A stretch of DNA of 64,000 nt, taken from NCBI GenBank assembly GCA_019639115.1, contig JAHBSM010000005.1:1-64000 (forward strand), read 5' to 3'. The notes below the pieces were generated by a model. The model made no database searches. It had not been told where the DNA came from and saw nothing but the letters and a program-made list of their open reading frames with translations. Positions 18,567-26,927 of the stretch are shown here, one piece after another; within the stretch, counting starts at the first letter, position 1, and each line of letters starts with the position of its first letter. Position numbers and translations under genes: made by a program. The DNA is from Acidobacteriota bacterium (GTDB lineage: Bacteria; Acidobacteriota; Blastocatellia; Pyrinomonadales; Pyrinomonadaceae).

Positions 18567-20057
18567 ATGAGGGAACTCTCGCTCGAACACTGTCGGCTCG
18601 ACAAAAGATACGACATCCGCGAACGGCTCGGACGCGGGAGTTATGCCGAGATCTACCTGGCGTCGGATGTAGTGGCCGCACCTAATTCGCCGCATTCCAA
18701 GGTTGTGGTCAAAGCCTTGAACGTGTTTCTCCAGGATGATCTGGACAATGAGTTAGAGAGAACACTCGTTGAGAATTTCCAAAACGAAGCGATCGCGCTC
18801 GATCGTGTGCGACACCCGAATATCATAAGCCGTTTAGGGCACGGTACTGCTCGCGATCTCGCTGGTTATGTATTTCACTACATTGTGCTCGAGTATCTGT
18901 CAGGCGGCGACCTCCAGGCCTTGGTCCGAAAACGGCCGTTGTCTTTATCGGAGGTTCTTGGGATCGTCGAACAGATATGTGCCGGCCTCGGGCACGCCCA
19001 TCGCCAAGGCGTCATCCACCGGGATATCAAACCGCAGAACCTGCTGCTGACCTCCGACCACTCTACGGTAAAGATAGCCGACTTCGGTGTGGCAAGGCTG
19101 GGAGCATACGACTCACCGGTTACCAGGGTTGGCACCAATGTTTACGCTCCTCCCGAGCACAGTCCCGCTTTCGCAACGTCCAGAGAACATGAACATGGAT
19201 CTGTGCTGTCGCCTGCTTCTGACATATATTCGTTGGCAAAAACGGTGTACACGCTGATCGCACGCGAGGCGCCGCGAGCATTTGTAAATGAGCCGATCAC
19301 GTCGCTGCCCGACGCGGTATTTGACGAAGAATGGGCCGAGTCGATGCTGGCGGTTCTCAGGCGATCGACCCTTGACGACCCAAAGGACAGATATCAGTCA
19401 ACAGATGATCTCTGGCAGGCACTCGCATCTGTTAGAGAGCAGATAGAAGCAGAAGATGAGAGCACCGTGCTTCGGCCCAGATACGAGCCGCCAAAGGCCC
19501 ATCCGGCGATCGGATATTCACCCATAGTGCCTGAGCAGCCGGATTTCGAATCGGTGAGCGAGACGCCGGCGTTCAAGCGCCAGATCGACCTGCCGCGTCG
19601 GCCGGTACAGGCCGCTCCGCCGGCGCAGCGATTCCCGGCCATGGACCGCCCAAATGCTCCGGTGGCTACAAGCGGGCCCGCAGCGATCGCGCGGACAAGA
19701 AAGTCGAGCCGATTCCTTCGGAAATTGGCTGCGTTCGGATTGTTTGCCACGCTATTCGCCGGCGTACTTTACGGCACCGCCGCTTATATCCGCAATTCCG
19801 GCCTTGTGCCCTGGATACTATCACCTTTCGCGACAAGAACGGGCGTTGCAAATACCGACATATATCTTAGGCCGGACCCCAGCACCGATAATGATCCGAT
19901 CGGTCTCGTAACGCGGAATTCAAAAGTGCGGATTGTCAATTCGCAGAATAATTGGTATCAAGTTGATGTCGTCCAGCAGGGAAGACAGCGGGCCGGTGGG
20001 CCGCAGGCTTCACGCGGCTGGTTGAATGGCAAATACATCGATCTCGATGATAAATGA
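18567..20057 (+). CDS. Membrane serine/threonine kinase with C-terminal SH3-like domain
   Basis: This 496-residue Hanks-type kinase has a glycine loop (GRGSYAEIY, 22-30), ATP lysine near 49, HRDIKPQN at 151-158 and DFG at 172-174. It has a Pro-rich linker, one membrane helix at about 387-408 and an outer bacterial SH3-like domain at about 424-492. SH3-like outer domains often bind cell-wall peptides, so the kinase may sense the wall (inference). ATG at 18567 was preferred to a TTG 12 codons upstream. The gene overlaps the following FHA gene, so the two are probably co-translated. The local phosphatase is the PP2C at 6758. Confidence 0.93.
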   Translation: MRELSLEHCRLDKRYDIRERLGRGSYAEIYLASDVVAAPNSPHSKVVVKALNVFLQDDLDNELERTLVENFQNEAIALDRVRHPNIISRLGHGTARDLAGYVFHYIVLEYLSGGDLQALVRKRPLSLSEVLGIVEQICAGLGHAHRQGVIHRDIKPQNLLLTSDHSTVKIADFGVARLGAYDSPVTRVGTNVYAPPEHSPAFATSREHEHGSVLSPASDIYSLAKTVYTLIAREAPRAFVNEPITSLPDAVFDEEWAESMLAVLRRSTLDDPKDRYQSTDDLWQALASVREQIEAEDESTVLRPRYEPPKAHPAIGYSPIVPEQPDFESVSETPAFKRQIDLPRRPVQAAPPAQRFPAMDRPNAPVATSGPAAIARTRKSSRFLRKLAAFGLFATLFAGVLYGTAAYIRNSGLVPWILSPFATRTGVANTDIYLRPDPSTDNDPIGLVTRNSKVRIVNSQNNWYQVDVVQQGRQRAGGPQASRGWLNGKYIDLDDK

Positions 20058-20988
20058 ACGGAGCCTATCTGAATTGAGCGTACTGGATAAGGTCAGAAAA
20101 TGGATAGATGGCGACTCTGCGGAGTTAGTGCTCGAGCAAGCCGCTCGCGATGCTCAGATCAAGCCTCGCAGCCGCGCCGAGGAATTCATCGTTACGATCG
20201 CCCGCGAGGTCGAGTCGGTAATGCAGTCCGAGATCGTTCCGCTCCCGCAAGGGACCGTCATAATACCGACCGAATACGTCGTATTTCTAAGCAAAGAAGA
20301 CGATGCCGAGTGGCGCGGCATTAAACGCCGAGGCCTCGAGCAGGGACTCTATCACATTCTCGCGGAAAGGGCTCGCGAGATCGCCGGTAAGCGAAAACTT
20401 GAGACCCGCTCCTTTGCGATCGCGCTCAAGGTGGACGCGACCCTCGAAAAGGGGACAGTCAGGGTTCAACACACCTGGGAAGATGCAGAAAGCGGGAAAA
20501 CCGGAGTAGTTGCTAGGCCCGCGACAAAACCTGCTTTACCCGCTCCAACGCCGAGAGCTACGGCGCCCGTCGTACGAGTTGCGCCTCCGGCCGAAAATGA
20601 AATGACCGAGGTGAGCGAACGCCGCTCTGAAAGCGACGGCGAGGAGATGACAAAGGTAGCTCCGCGAAAATCCGAACTCTATAAGTTGGAGGTCTGGCGG
20701 GGCGGAACCCGTGAAAGCGTCATACCGATATACGAAGCTGAGATCGTCGTTGGCCGCGGATCGCGATCCAAGCCAGTAGATATTCCGCTGCGCGGTGACA
20801 ATGAGATCAGCCGGCGTCACCTGACCATCAGCTTCACCCAAAACGGCGGATTCAAGATAATGAACGAGGGGCGGAACCCGGCGGCGGTCGCCGGCAAAGA
20901 ACTGCCGATCGGCCAGCAGATCGAGATAGCAGCGGGCACTCCGATCGCTGTTTGCAGTTATTTATTGAGGATCGTCCCTGCCGGCTAA
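20047..20988 (+). CDS. Second FhaA-like protein (DUF3662-like plus FHA)
   Basis: The 313-residue protein has an N-terminal domain (about 15-145) with the same layout as the 12065 gene (VLDKVRKWID, EIVPLPQGTVIIPTEYVVFL), a Pro/Ala/Glu linker and a C-terminal FHA domain (VVGRGSRS, ISRRHLTI). The usual GSTNGT loop of FHA domains reads NEGRNPAAV, so phosphothreonine binding may be weakened. Starts at 20026 (inside the kinase gene), 20047 (chosen) and a TTG near 20074 are possible. Overlap with the kinase gene suggests that it is a direct partner or substrate. Confidence 0.78.
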   Translation: MINERSLSELSVLDKVRKWIDGDSAELVLEQAARDAQIKPRSRAEEFIVTIAREVESVMQSEIVPLPQGTVIIPTEYVVFLSKEDDAEWRGIKRRGLEQGLYHILAERAREIAGKRKLETRSFAIALKVDATLEKGTVRVQHTWEDAESGKTGVVARPATKPALPAPTPRATAPVVRVAPPAENEMTEVSERRSESDGEEMTKVAPRKSELYKLEVWRGGTRESVIPIYEAEIVVGRGSRSKPVDIPLRGDNEISRRHLTISFTQNGGFKIMNEGRNPAAVAGKELPIGQQIEIAAGTPIAVCSYLLRIVPAG

Positions 20989-21009
20989 AAATCTCCGAGC
21001 GACAAAATG

Positions 21010-21498
21010 TCACCCTAAGATCCCGGCGATGCCATTAGAGGAAATCGTCTCCTTGACCGACTTAAGCGAATCGTGTGCGCATTGAACCGTTTCAGCGTCA
21101 TAGCCGAAGCGGATCGAGTTCAGCCGGAATTCTTCTTCGTCCAGGATCTCGATCCTCCCGGAACCTCTGACCACGAGATCGAGATCGAGATCGACGAAAT
21201 CAAGCATCCGATCCGAGAGAACCGCAGGCGTGGCGATGTTGAAATAATCCAATTTTACCGAGCCGTCATCGTCGAGAAATCTGAAAAGGTTATACCATCG
21301 ATCCGTCCAAAAATATTCGACGGTCATTGTCCCTGCTTCGATGATCCCCAGGACTGGATGCTCGACCCGCGTCGCAAAGCGGCCCGATAGTACAATAAGT
21401 GAACCGTTGATCTCCTCGACGTTCGCGGTCCATTCCTTGTTGATGCTTTTGTCGTAACGGAATGACCTGACCCTGATCGTCTTACCCGGGCCGATCAT
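21010..21498 (-). CDS. DUF402-domain protein, possible nucleotide phosphatase
   Basis: The 162-residue protein shows the DUF402 pattern: a beta-barrel of alternating strands, a WYNLFRF segment, then YFNIATP and the acidic run FVDLDLDLVV. Characterised DUF402 members hydrolyse nucleoside di/triphosphates or other phosphate esters with bound metal, or bind RNA. The role here is not assigned. ATG at 21498 was chosen because it overlaps the stop of the universal stress gene as ATGA. A longer frame would start 10 codons earlier inside that gene. Confidence 0.72.
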   Translation of the reverse strand: MIGPGKTIRVRSFRYDKSINKEWTANVEEINGSLIVLSGRFATRVEHPVLGIIEAGTMTVEYFWTDRWYNLFRFLDDDGSVKLDYFNIATPAVLSDRMLDFVDLDLDLVVRGSGRIEILDEEEFRLNSIRFGYDAETVQCAHDSLKSVKETISSNGIAGILG

Positions 21499-21944
21499 AA
21501 TTCGCCGCGCACGATCATTACTGAGCAAGGTGCGTGGTGGACAACAGAATGCGAGACAGAGCCGAGCAATAGGCGTTCCCAGCGTCGATATCCATGCGAT
21601 CCCAGCACGATAAGATCGGCCCCTGTCTCCTCTGCGGTCTCTACGATGCGGCTGTCCGGTGAACCAAACAGCACATCCGACTCGATCGCGACGTCATCTC
21701 CGAGCGCTCCTCGAAGCCGGCCGCACGTTTCACCAATGATGCGATCGGCCGATTCGCGTGCTTTTGCTTCGACCTCGGCCGTATCCGGCAAGTAGCCGCC
21801 GTAAAGGTCGATCCCCAGCGGGACCGACATATCGACAACGCTTATGACTCGTATCGTGTCACCTTCGCCGAGTCTAAGCCTTTGGAGCGCGGATGTGGCC
21901 GCGTCGCTGAACTGTGTGCCGTCCGTAGGCAATAAGATCTTCAT
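21495..21944 (-). CDS. UspA-type universal stress protein
   Basis: This single-domain 149-residue protein has the UspA fold signature: MKILLPTDGT at the start and GSHGYRRWERLLLGSVS near the end, which is the G-x2-G-x9-G-S ATP-binding pattern. It is expected in the cytoplasm as an ATP-binding stress protein. It is coupled by ATGA to the DUF402 gene downstream, which suggests a nucleotide-related partnership (inference). It lies 46 bases downstream of the MarR gene on the same strand, so MarR may control it. Confidence 0.92.
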   Translation of the reverse strand: MKILLPTDGTQFSDAATSALQRLRLGEGDTIRVISVVDMSVPLGIDLYGGYLPDTAEVEAKARESADRIIGETCGRLRGALGDDVAIESDVLFGSPDSRIVETAEETGADLIVLGSHGYRRWERLLLGSVSHSVVHHAPCSVMIVRGEL

Positions 21945-21990
21945 GGCTCTGTATTGTAACGCATTTTTTGTTGCCGAATTGACAACAACT

Positions 21991-22464
21991 TCACGCCGAT
22001 TCGTCCGGGTCCGGAATGGCTTCGCCCGTAAATCGAGCCCTCAGCTTGTTAAGTATCTGAACGAGTACCAGCCGCTCGACCTCGTTAATGCATGAGAGAC
22101 ACGATTCCTCTAGGTCGATCCACTGCTTTTCTACCTCGGACCTTATCCGTCTGCCGGTCGGAGTAAGGAACACTCGCCGGGTTCGGGCGTCAACATCTGA
22201 CATCTCGAATCTTACGAGATTTATCGCCGCCATACCGGTCAGCGACTTGCTAATTGTAGCCGCCGCCAATGAAAGGCGATTGGCGAGGTCAACCTGCCGC
22301 TGGCCGTCTTCCTTCCACAATTCCATCAGGATGAATGCCTGACGGCGATGGAGCCCGATCTCCTCCATCGAGGTACTGATCGTGTTTCGAAACGCGGTCG
22401 CGACCTTCTCAAGGAGGAAGGAAGTGGTTTGCTCAAACTCGATTCGCGGAGTGATCTCGGGCAT
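21991..22464 (-). CDS. MarR-family transcriptional regulator
   Basis: The 157-residue protein has the winged-helix region LHRRQAFILMELW, RQVDLANRLSLAAATISKSLTGM, and a wing with DARTRRVFLTPTGR, all typical of MarR. ATG at 22464 was preferred to a TTG four codons upstream. It is divergent from the 126-residue gene at 22614. The whole intergenic gap is a 22-bp repeat array of palindromes, so autoregulation and control of both directions is likely. UspA and DUF402 genes lie downstream on the same strand and may belong to its operon. Confidence 0.93.
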   Translation of the reverse strand: MPEITPRIEFEQTTSFLLEKVATAFRNTISTSMEEIGLHRRQAFILMELWKEDGQRQVDLANRLSLAAATISKSLTGMAAINLVRFEMSDVDARTRRVFLTPTGRRIRSEVEKQWIDLEESCLSCINEVERLVLVQILNKLRARFTGEAIPDPDESA

Positions 22465-22480
22465 TGTTTTAAGCAAATTG

Positions 22481-22612
22481 TTAGCGGACTAACAAAGAGC
22501 AGTTTGCCTGCTAAGTAAAAAAGATTAGTATGCTAAGTTAATATAGTTAGCCTGCTAAGCAAAATATGTTAGCTTGGTTCGTAATGTTAAGCAAGTAAGC
22601 TAAGATTGGTCA
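22481..22612. promoter_or_regulatory. 22-bp repeat array of MarR-type palindromic operators
   Basis: Units begin at 22481, 22503, 22525, 22547, 22569 and about 22591, each 22 bases apart. The core is TTAGCCTGCTAA with small changes: TTAGCGGACTAA, TTTGCCTGCTAA, TTAGTATGCTAA, TTAGCCTGCTAA, then two decayed copies. Each core is a palindrome (TTAG/CTAA or TTAGC/GCTAA). Spacing of about two helical turns puts all copies on one face of the DNA. The array fills the gap between the marR-like gene and the 22614 gene, so it is very probably the operator region for both. Confidence 0.8.
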
Positions 22613-22613
22613 T

Positions 22614-22994
22614 ATGACAAACGAAGAAATGCTTAGGTCGGCACGGGACCTGCTCCTCAAGTTACACAAGACCATGGTCGACCTAGAGCGCGAAATGTAT
22701 GAAGGGATCCATGGTAAGCAGTCGGCAAGCGAGTTCCTAAATCTCCTTCTGGAGGACGAGGATATGGCCTGGTTACGCAGATTCTCGATGCTGATAGTCG
22801 AGATCGATGAAATGTTCGCGAGTAAGGACGGGCTGAATGACGAGCTTGTGTCCGCAAATATAGAAAAGGTAAGGGAACTGGTCGAGATGGCCGAAAGTGA
22901 CGATTACTTCAAAGCAAAATATCAATTCACGCTTCAGCGTGATGCGAACGCGGCTATTCTGCACAGCGAGCTGCGCAATTTAGTCCGCTCCTAA
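22614..22994 (+). CDS. Unknown small helical protein under MarR array
   Basis: I do not recognise this 126-residue protein. It is acidic and appears almost wholly alpha-helical, with heptad-like leucines (LLLKLHKTMVDLEREMY) and no signal peptide, membrane helix or cysteines. It starts two bases after a 22-bp operator array shared with a divergent MarR gene and ends 24 bases before a hairpin. The context suggests a stress- or ligand-induced protein controlled by that regulator. No catalytic motif is visible. Confidence 0.75.
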   Translation: MTNEEMLRSARDLLLKLHKTMVDLEREMYEGIHGKQSASEFLNLLLEDEDMAWLRRFSMLIVEIDEMFASKDGLNDELVSANIEKVRELVEMAESDDYFKAKYQFTLQRDANAAILHSELRNLVRS

Positions 22995-23018
22995 TTCCGG
23001 ATCGGCCGCAAATAGATC

Positions 23019-23043
23019 GGGACGTCCTTTGCGAGGACGTCCC
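23019..23043. terminator. Hairpin between convergent genes
   Basis: GGGACGTCCT and AGGACGTCCC form a perfect 10-bp stem with a five-base loop. No strong T run follows on either strand. It sits between the 22614 gene and the transaldolase gene and probably ends transcription from one or both sides. Confidence 0.55.
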
Positions 23044-23071
23044 GGCGGTCAATCAGGCTTGAACACAACTG

Positions 23072-23719
23072 TTATCGGCCGCTTTTTTTCCAATCAGAGA
23101 GAAAAGATTCCAGCCCTTTGTCGGTCAGCGGATGTTTTACAAGCTGCTGAATGACCTTGAAAGGGATGGTTGCTACGTCTGCTCCGGCAAGTGCGCAATC
23201 CACTATGTGCATCGGATGTCGGATCGAGGCCGCGAGGACCTCGGTCGCAAAGCCATAATTATCGTAGATCTGGACGATGTCCCTAATGAGCTGCATGCCG
23301 TCCTGAGCGATGTCGTCTAGTCTTCCAATAAATGGCGAGATATAGGTGGCGCCTGCTTTGGCCGCAAGCAGAGCTTGAGCGGCAGAAAAGCAGAGCGTTA
23401 CGTTGACCTTTGTGCCCTCTTCGCGAAATTTTCTGGTCGCTTTCAAGCCGTCAAGCGTGAGCGGGCACTTGATAACGACATTCGGTGCGATCTTTGCCAA
23501 TTCGCGGCCCTCGGAAAGCATTCCGTCCGTATCGAGTGCCGTTACCTCGGCCGAGACGTCGCCATCAACTAGAGCACAGATCTTCGCTATGTGCTCTTTG
23601 AAATCAACGTCGCCTTCTTTCGCGATCAAGCTCGGATTGGTCGTTACGCCGTCGATCAGCCCCATTTCGGCCGCCTCGCGGATCTCGTCCAGATTTGCAG
23701 TATCAATAAAGAACTTCAT
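23072..23719 (-). CDS. Transaldolase / fructose-6-phosphate aldolase family
   Basis: The 215-residue length and the sequence [37 protein letters not shown] and YISPFIGR match the small transaldolase subfamily (TalC/FSA type). The Schiff-base lysine is in the IKCP motif. It would exchange three-carbon units between fructose-6-phosphate and erythrose-4-phosphate, or act as an aldolase; the small subfamily contains both activities. It is the last gene of a five-gene minus-strand run that begins with hslV. Confidence 0.93.
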   Translation of the reverse strand: MKFFIDTANLDEIREAAEMGLIDGVTTNPSLIAKEGDVDFKEHIAKICALVDGDVSAEVTALDTDGMLSEGRELAKIAPNVVIKCPLTLDGLKATRKFREEGTKVNVTLCFSAAQALLAAKAGATYISPFIGRLDDIAQDGMQLIRDIVQIYDNYGFATEVLAASIRHPMHIVDCALAGADVATIPFKVIQQLVKHPLTDKGLESFLSDWKKSGR

Positions 23720-23767
23720 TTCTTGTTAATAATTAGCAGTCTGTAGTAAAGGTGATACATAAGCATC

Positions 23768-24409
23768 TCACGCCGCCCCGCTACTCACGCGGTTGGCTAA
23801 AATGCCTATGCCATCTATCTCGATCTCGCAGACATCACCATCGTTGAGCCTCGAAACTCCCGACGGCGTACCGGTCGCAATGATATCACCGGGGACAAGT
23901 GTCATCTGTCGAGAAATATATCGTATCAGAAAATCTACCGGGAACACCATTTGCGACGTTCGTCCGTCTTGCCGCACTTCTCCGTTCACGCGGCAAACGA
24001 CCCTTAGATCTTTGACATCGACATCCTGAACCAAATATGGTCCGATCGGGCAAAAGGTGTCAAACGATTTTGCTCTGGCGAACTGCCCGTCCAGCCGCTG
24101 AAGGTCTCTAGCAGTCACGTCGTTGAGGCAAGTGAAGCCCAAAATATGACTGGAGATGTCTGCATCGTCCGGGAGGTCCTTGCAAGCTCTGCCGATGACG
24201 ACGGCCAACTCTGCCTCGTGTTCAACCTGAGATGATTGCTTGGGGATCACAATATCATCGCCGTCATAAATGATCGCGGAAGGAGCCTTCAAGAATAGAA
24301 GCGGGGCAGCAGGAACCTCGTTGCCGAGTTCTGCGGCGTGTTCAGCATAGTTGCGCCCGACGCAAACGATCTTCGATGGCGGGTTTTGCCTGTCTATTTC
24401 AGTCTTCAT
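23768..24409 (-). CDS. Fumarylacetoacetate hydrolase family protein
   Basis: This 213-residue protein has the FAH catalytic core with the metal ligands Glu-x-Glu in VEHEAELAVVIGR and an Asp in NDVTARDLQ, followed by FDTFCPIGP and ATGTPSGV. Members hydrolyse or decarboxylate beta-diketo acids such as acylpyruvates or oxaloacetate. At this short length the acylpyruvase/oxaloacetate-decarboxylase (YcgM/FAHD1-like) type is more likely than true fumarylacetoacetase. It lies 5 bases after the lipoprotein gene, in the same run as hslVU and the transaldolase. Confidence 0.9.
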   Translation of the reverse strand: MKTEIDRQNPPSKIVCVGRNYAEHAAELGNEVPAAPLLFLKAPSAIIYDGDDIVIPKQSSQVEHEAELAVVIGRACKDLPDDADISSHILGFTCLNDVTARDLQRLDGQFARAKSFDTFCPIGPYLVQDVDVKDLRVVCRVNGEVRQDGRTSQMVFPVDFLIRYISRQMTLVPGDIIATGTPSGVSRLNDGDVCEIEIDGIGILANRVSSGAA

Positions 24410-24414
24410 TTCGC

Positions 24415-25527
24415 TTACGGAGCAGTGTCGCTCACTACAACGGATGGCGCCGATATATTGCCGGCGTTGTCGATCGCTACAATATAATAAAAATAGGTCT
24501 TTCCTGATTCGACCCGTCGATCCTGAAACGTATTTGTCCGTAACGGGTCAGGCGAGACAAGTTCCCACTTATTCTGCTCCAGGGACGGATCCGTCGAGCG
24601 GTAGATACGATAGCCGACTATGTCCTTTTCCGGGTTGATGGCGAAAAAAATGGCGATATTTGCCGGAGCTGCCGCGATGGTGATCGCCGAAGGCGGAGTT
24701 GGAGCGAACGTATCCTTTGGAGCGATCTCAACAATATTAGATTCCAGGCTCTCAACCGGTTCTGCTTTGGTGCCGATCGAGACCGCTCTGACGAAATAAA
24801 GGTATTTTTTGCCAAACTCAAAGTATTCGTCATCGAACGAAGTGTTCACGACCGGTGACCGATTGAGCAATTTCGCGGGAACCGACGCTGAAGAGGTCCG
24901 GTAAATATTGTATCCAAGGATACTCGCCGGCGACGATCCGTCGATGTTGGACGAAGGTGCGGTCCACGCGAGCTGCACCGATTCCTGAGATACGACCGCT
25001 CGCAAGTCAACGGGAACATTGGCAACGCGTCGGTCAGGCTCTATCAATAGAAAATTAGAGAACGCGGCCTTTTGTCCCGCGGCATTGGCAAAGCGCACCG
25101 CGTATCGCAAACGAACACCCTGGGACGAGAATTCTATCGAATCGTCATACGATAACGTTTTGCCTCCAAAGTCGTCGTCGTTTATCCGCAAAGTTGCGAT
25201 CGTCTGTGCCCGGGAAGCAAATTCTGCCTCGGACAGTGCCTGACTAGACGTTACCGGCTCGGCAAGCCGGTAGATGTCTATCCTGTCGATATTCATAATG
25301 CTGCCTTTTCCGGCATTTTTCTGCGGCATTTTCCAATCGATCCGGATCCTGTTTCCGCGTTGGAACCCGGAAATAGTTGCTTTCTGGCTGACTCGGTCCC
25401 TGGGAGGAACCGGGTCTCCCCGCTTTCCGCACGCGGCGACCATAAGCCCGGACGCGGACACCACGAGGATCAGCAATCTAAGTGCACCGTGACGAAGCGC
25501 GGTCAATTCTGCCCTTCGATAGGCCAT
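24415..25527 (-). CDS. Fibronectin type III repeat lipoprotein
   Basis: The 370-residue protein has a basic N-terminus, hydrophobic stretch and lipobox VAAC with the lipid-bearing Cys near residue 33, followed by GKRGDPVPP. Two or three fibronectin type III-like units follow (for example LAWTAPSSN, GYNIYRTSS, GYRIYRSTDPS, YYYIVAIDNAGN). It should be anchored to an outer or inner membrane face; no catalytic site is seen. The start codon overlaps the last base of the hslU stop, so it is translationally coupled to the protease genes, an unusual partnership. Confidence 0.88.
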   Translation of the reverse strand: MAYRRAELTALRHGALRLLILVVSASGLMVAACGKRGDPVPPRDRVSQKATISGFQRGNRIRIDWKMPQKNAGKGSIMNIDRIDIYRLAEPVTSSQALSEAEFASRAQTIATLRINDDDFGGKTLSYDDSIEFSSQGVRLRYAVRFANAAGQKAAFSNFLLIEPDRRVANVPVDLRAVVSQESVQLAWTAPSSNIDGSSPASILGYNIYRTSSASVPAKLLNRSPVVNTSFDDEYFEFGKKYLYFVRAVSIGTKAEPVESLESNIVEIAPKDTFAPTPPSAITIAAAPANIAIFFAINPEKDIVGYRIYRSTDPSLEQNKWELVSPDPLRTNTFQDRRVESGKTYFYYIVAIDNAGNISAPSVVVSDTAP

Positions 25528-26921
25528 CAGAGCACGTACTCCCTCAGATCTTTGTCCTCGATCAGTTCGCCGAGCTTTTTTTCTACGTAAGACGCGTCCA
25601 CCACTTGAAGCTTGTCTTCCAACTCGCCGCCCTCAAAGCTGATGTCCTCGAGCAGCTTCTCGACAAGTGTGTGCAGCCGGCGGGCCCCAATGTTCTCAGT
25701 CGATCTGTTCAACTCTTCGGTCAGCTCAGCAATACGACGAATGGCATCTTCGGTGAATTGGAGTTCGATGCCCTCGGTCCCGAGAAGCGCCTGATATTGC
25801 TTTAACAAGGAGTTCTTTGGCTGAACAAGGATGCGTTCCAGGTCATCGATGGTGAGTGCTTCGAGTTCGACACGGATAGGGAATCGACCTTGCAGCTCCG
25901 GTATCAGGTCCGAGGGTTTGGACACGTGAAAGGCACCCGCGGCTATGAAGAGAATATGATCCGTTGAGACCATGCCGTATTTGGTGTTGACGTTGGTGCC
26001 CTCGACAATCGGAAGCAGGTCGCGTTGAACACCTTCACGTGAGACGGCCGGATTTCCCGTCGTTTCCCGTCCGGCGATCTTGTCGATCTCATCGAGGAAG
26101 ATCATCCCGCTTTGTTGAGTTCTTTCTAATGCAAGCCGAGCGATCTGGTCCATGTCGGCCAGCGATTCCAGTTCGTCTCGGAGGAGATACTCACGAGCGT
26201 CGCTAAGCTTGGTCCGTCGGCGAACGGTCTTCGACGGGAACATGTTGCCGAACATATCTCGGAGGTTGACACCCATCTCCTCCATGCCCTGGCCGCCAAT
26301 AAAATCGATCGTCGCAGTTGAACGGTCCTGGGTATCGACCTCGATATCGCGTTCGTCCAGTTCGCCTCGCCGAAGCTGTTCGCGGAGTTTTTCTCTTGTT
26401 TTCGCAGATGAACCGTCTTCGTTAGCATCTTCCTCAGACCCGTACGCAAATCGCGACGCCGACCCCGGAAGGAGAATATCCAGAAGCTTTTCCTCTACAT
26501 TCTGCTCAGCCTTTGGCCGCATTTCGTCGTGCGCGGCTTGCTTGGCCATGTCAACGGCGACGTCCACTAGCTCACGAACCATACTCTCGACGTCGCGCCC
26601 GACGTAACCGACCTCGGTAAATTTCGAAGCCTCGATCTTTATGAATGGCGAATTTGCGAGTTTGGCAAGTCGGCGGGCGATCTCAGTTTTTCCGACCCCG
26701 GTGGCGCCGATCATCAGGATATTCTTGGGAAGCACGTCCTCAGCCATTTCAGCCGGCAGTCGCTGGCGTCTGACTCGATTTCTAAGCGCGATGGCGACCG
26801 CTCGCTTTGCTGCGGACTGGCCAACGACGTAGCGGTCAAGTTCAGCCACGATCTCTCGCGGGGTCAGCTCGTCAAGTTTTGGGACGACAGCGGCTGTTTC
26901 GCCGCCGAGGTAGATTGCCAT
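25527..26921 (-). CDS. hslU: HslU, AAA+ unfoldase of the HslUV protease
   Basis: This ATPase unfolds substrates and feeds them to HslV. The 464-residue protein has Walker A GATGVGKTE, the pore loop GYVGRDVESM, a long charged I-domain with EDANEDG, Walker B MIFLDEIDKI, sensor and arginine motifs, and the HslV-docking tail LREYVL. It is six bases downstream of hslV. It overlaps a lipoprotein gene by one base, which places the protease in a run with metabolic genes. Confidence 0.98.
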   Translation of the reverse strand: MAIYLGGETAAVVPKLDELTPREIVAELDRYVVGQSAAKRAVAIALRNRVRRQRLPAEMAEDVLPKNILMIGATGVGKTEIARRLAKLANSPFIKIEASKFTEVGYVGRDVESMVRELVDVAVDMAKQAAHDEMRPKAEQNVEEKLLDILLPGSASRFAYGSEEDANEDGSSAKTREKLREQLRRGELDERDIEVDTQDRSTATIDFIGGQGMEEMGVNLRDMFGNMFPSKTVRRRTKLSDAREYLLRDELESLADMDQIARLALERTQQSGMIFLDEIDKIAGRETTGNPAVSREGVQRDLLPIVEGTNVNTKYGMVSTDHILFIAAGAFHVSKPSDLIPELQGRFPIRVELEALTIDDLERILVQPKNSLLKQYQALLGTEGIELQFTEDAIRRIAELTEELNRSTENIGARRLHTLVEKLLEDISFEGGELEDKLQVVDASYVEKKLGELIEDKDLREYVL

Positions 26922-26927
26922 ACCGGA

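Noticed and set aside
22481-22612. CRISPR-like or iteron-type array
   Set aside because: Repeats are contiguous 22-base units without unique spacers, lie in a marR promoter and contain short palindromes, so operators fit better. No cas or replication gene is near.
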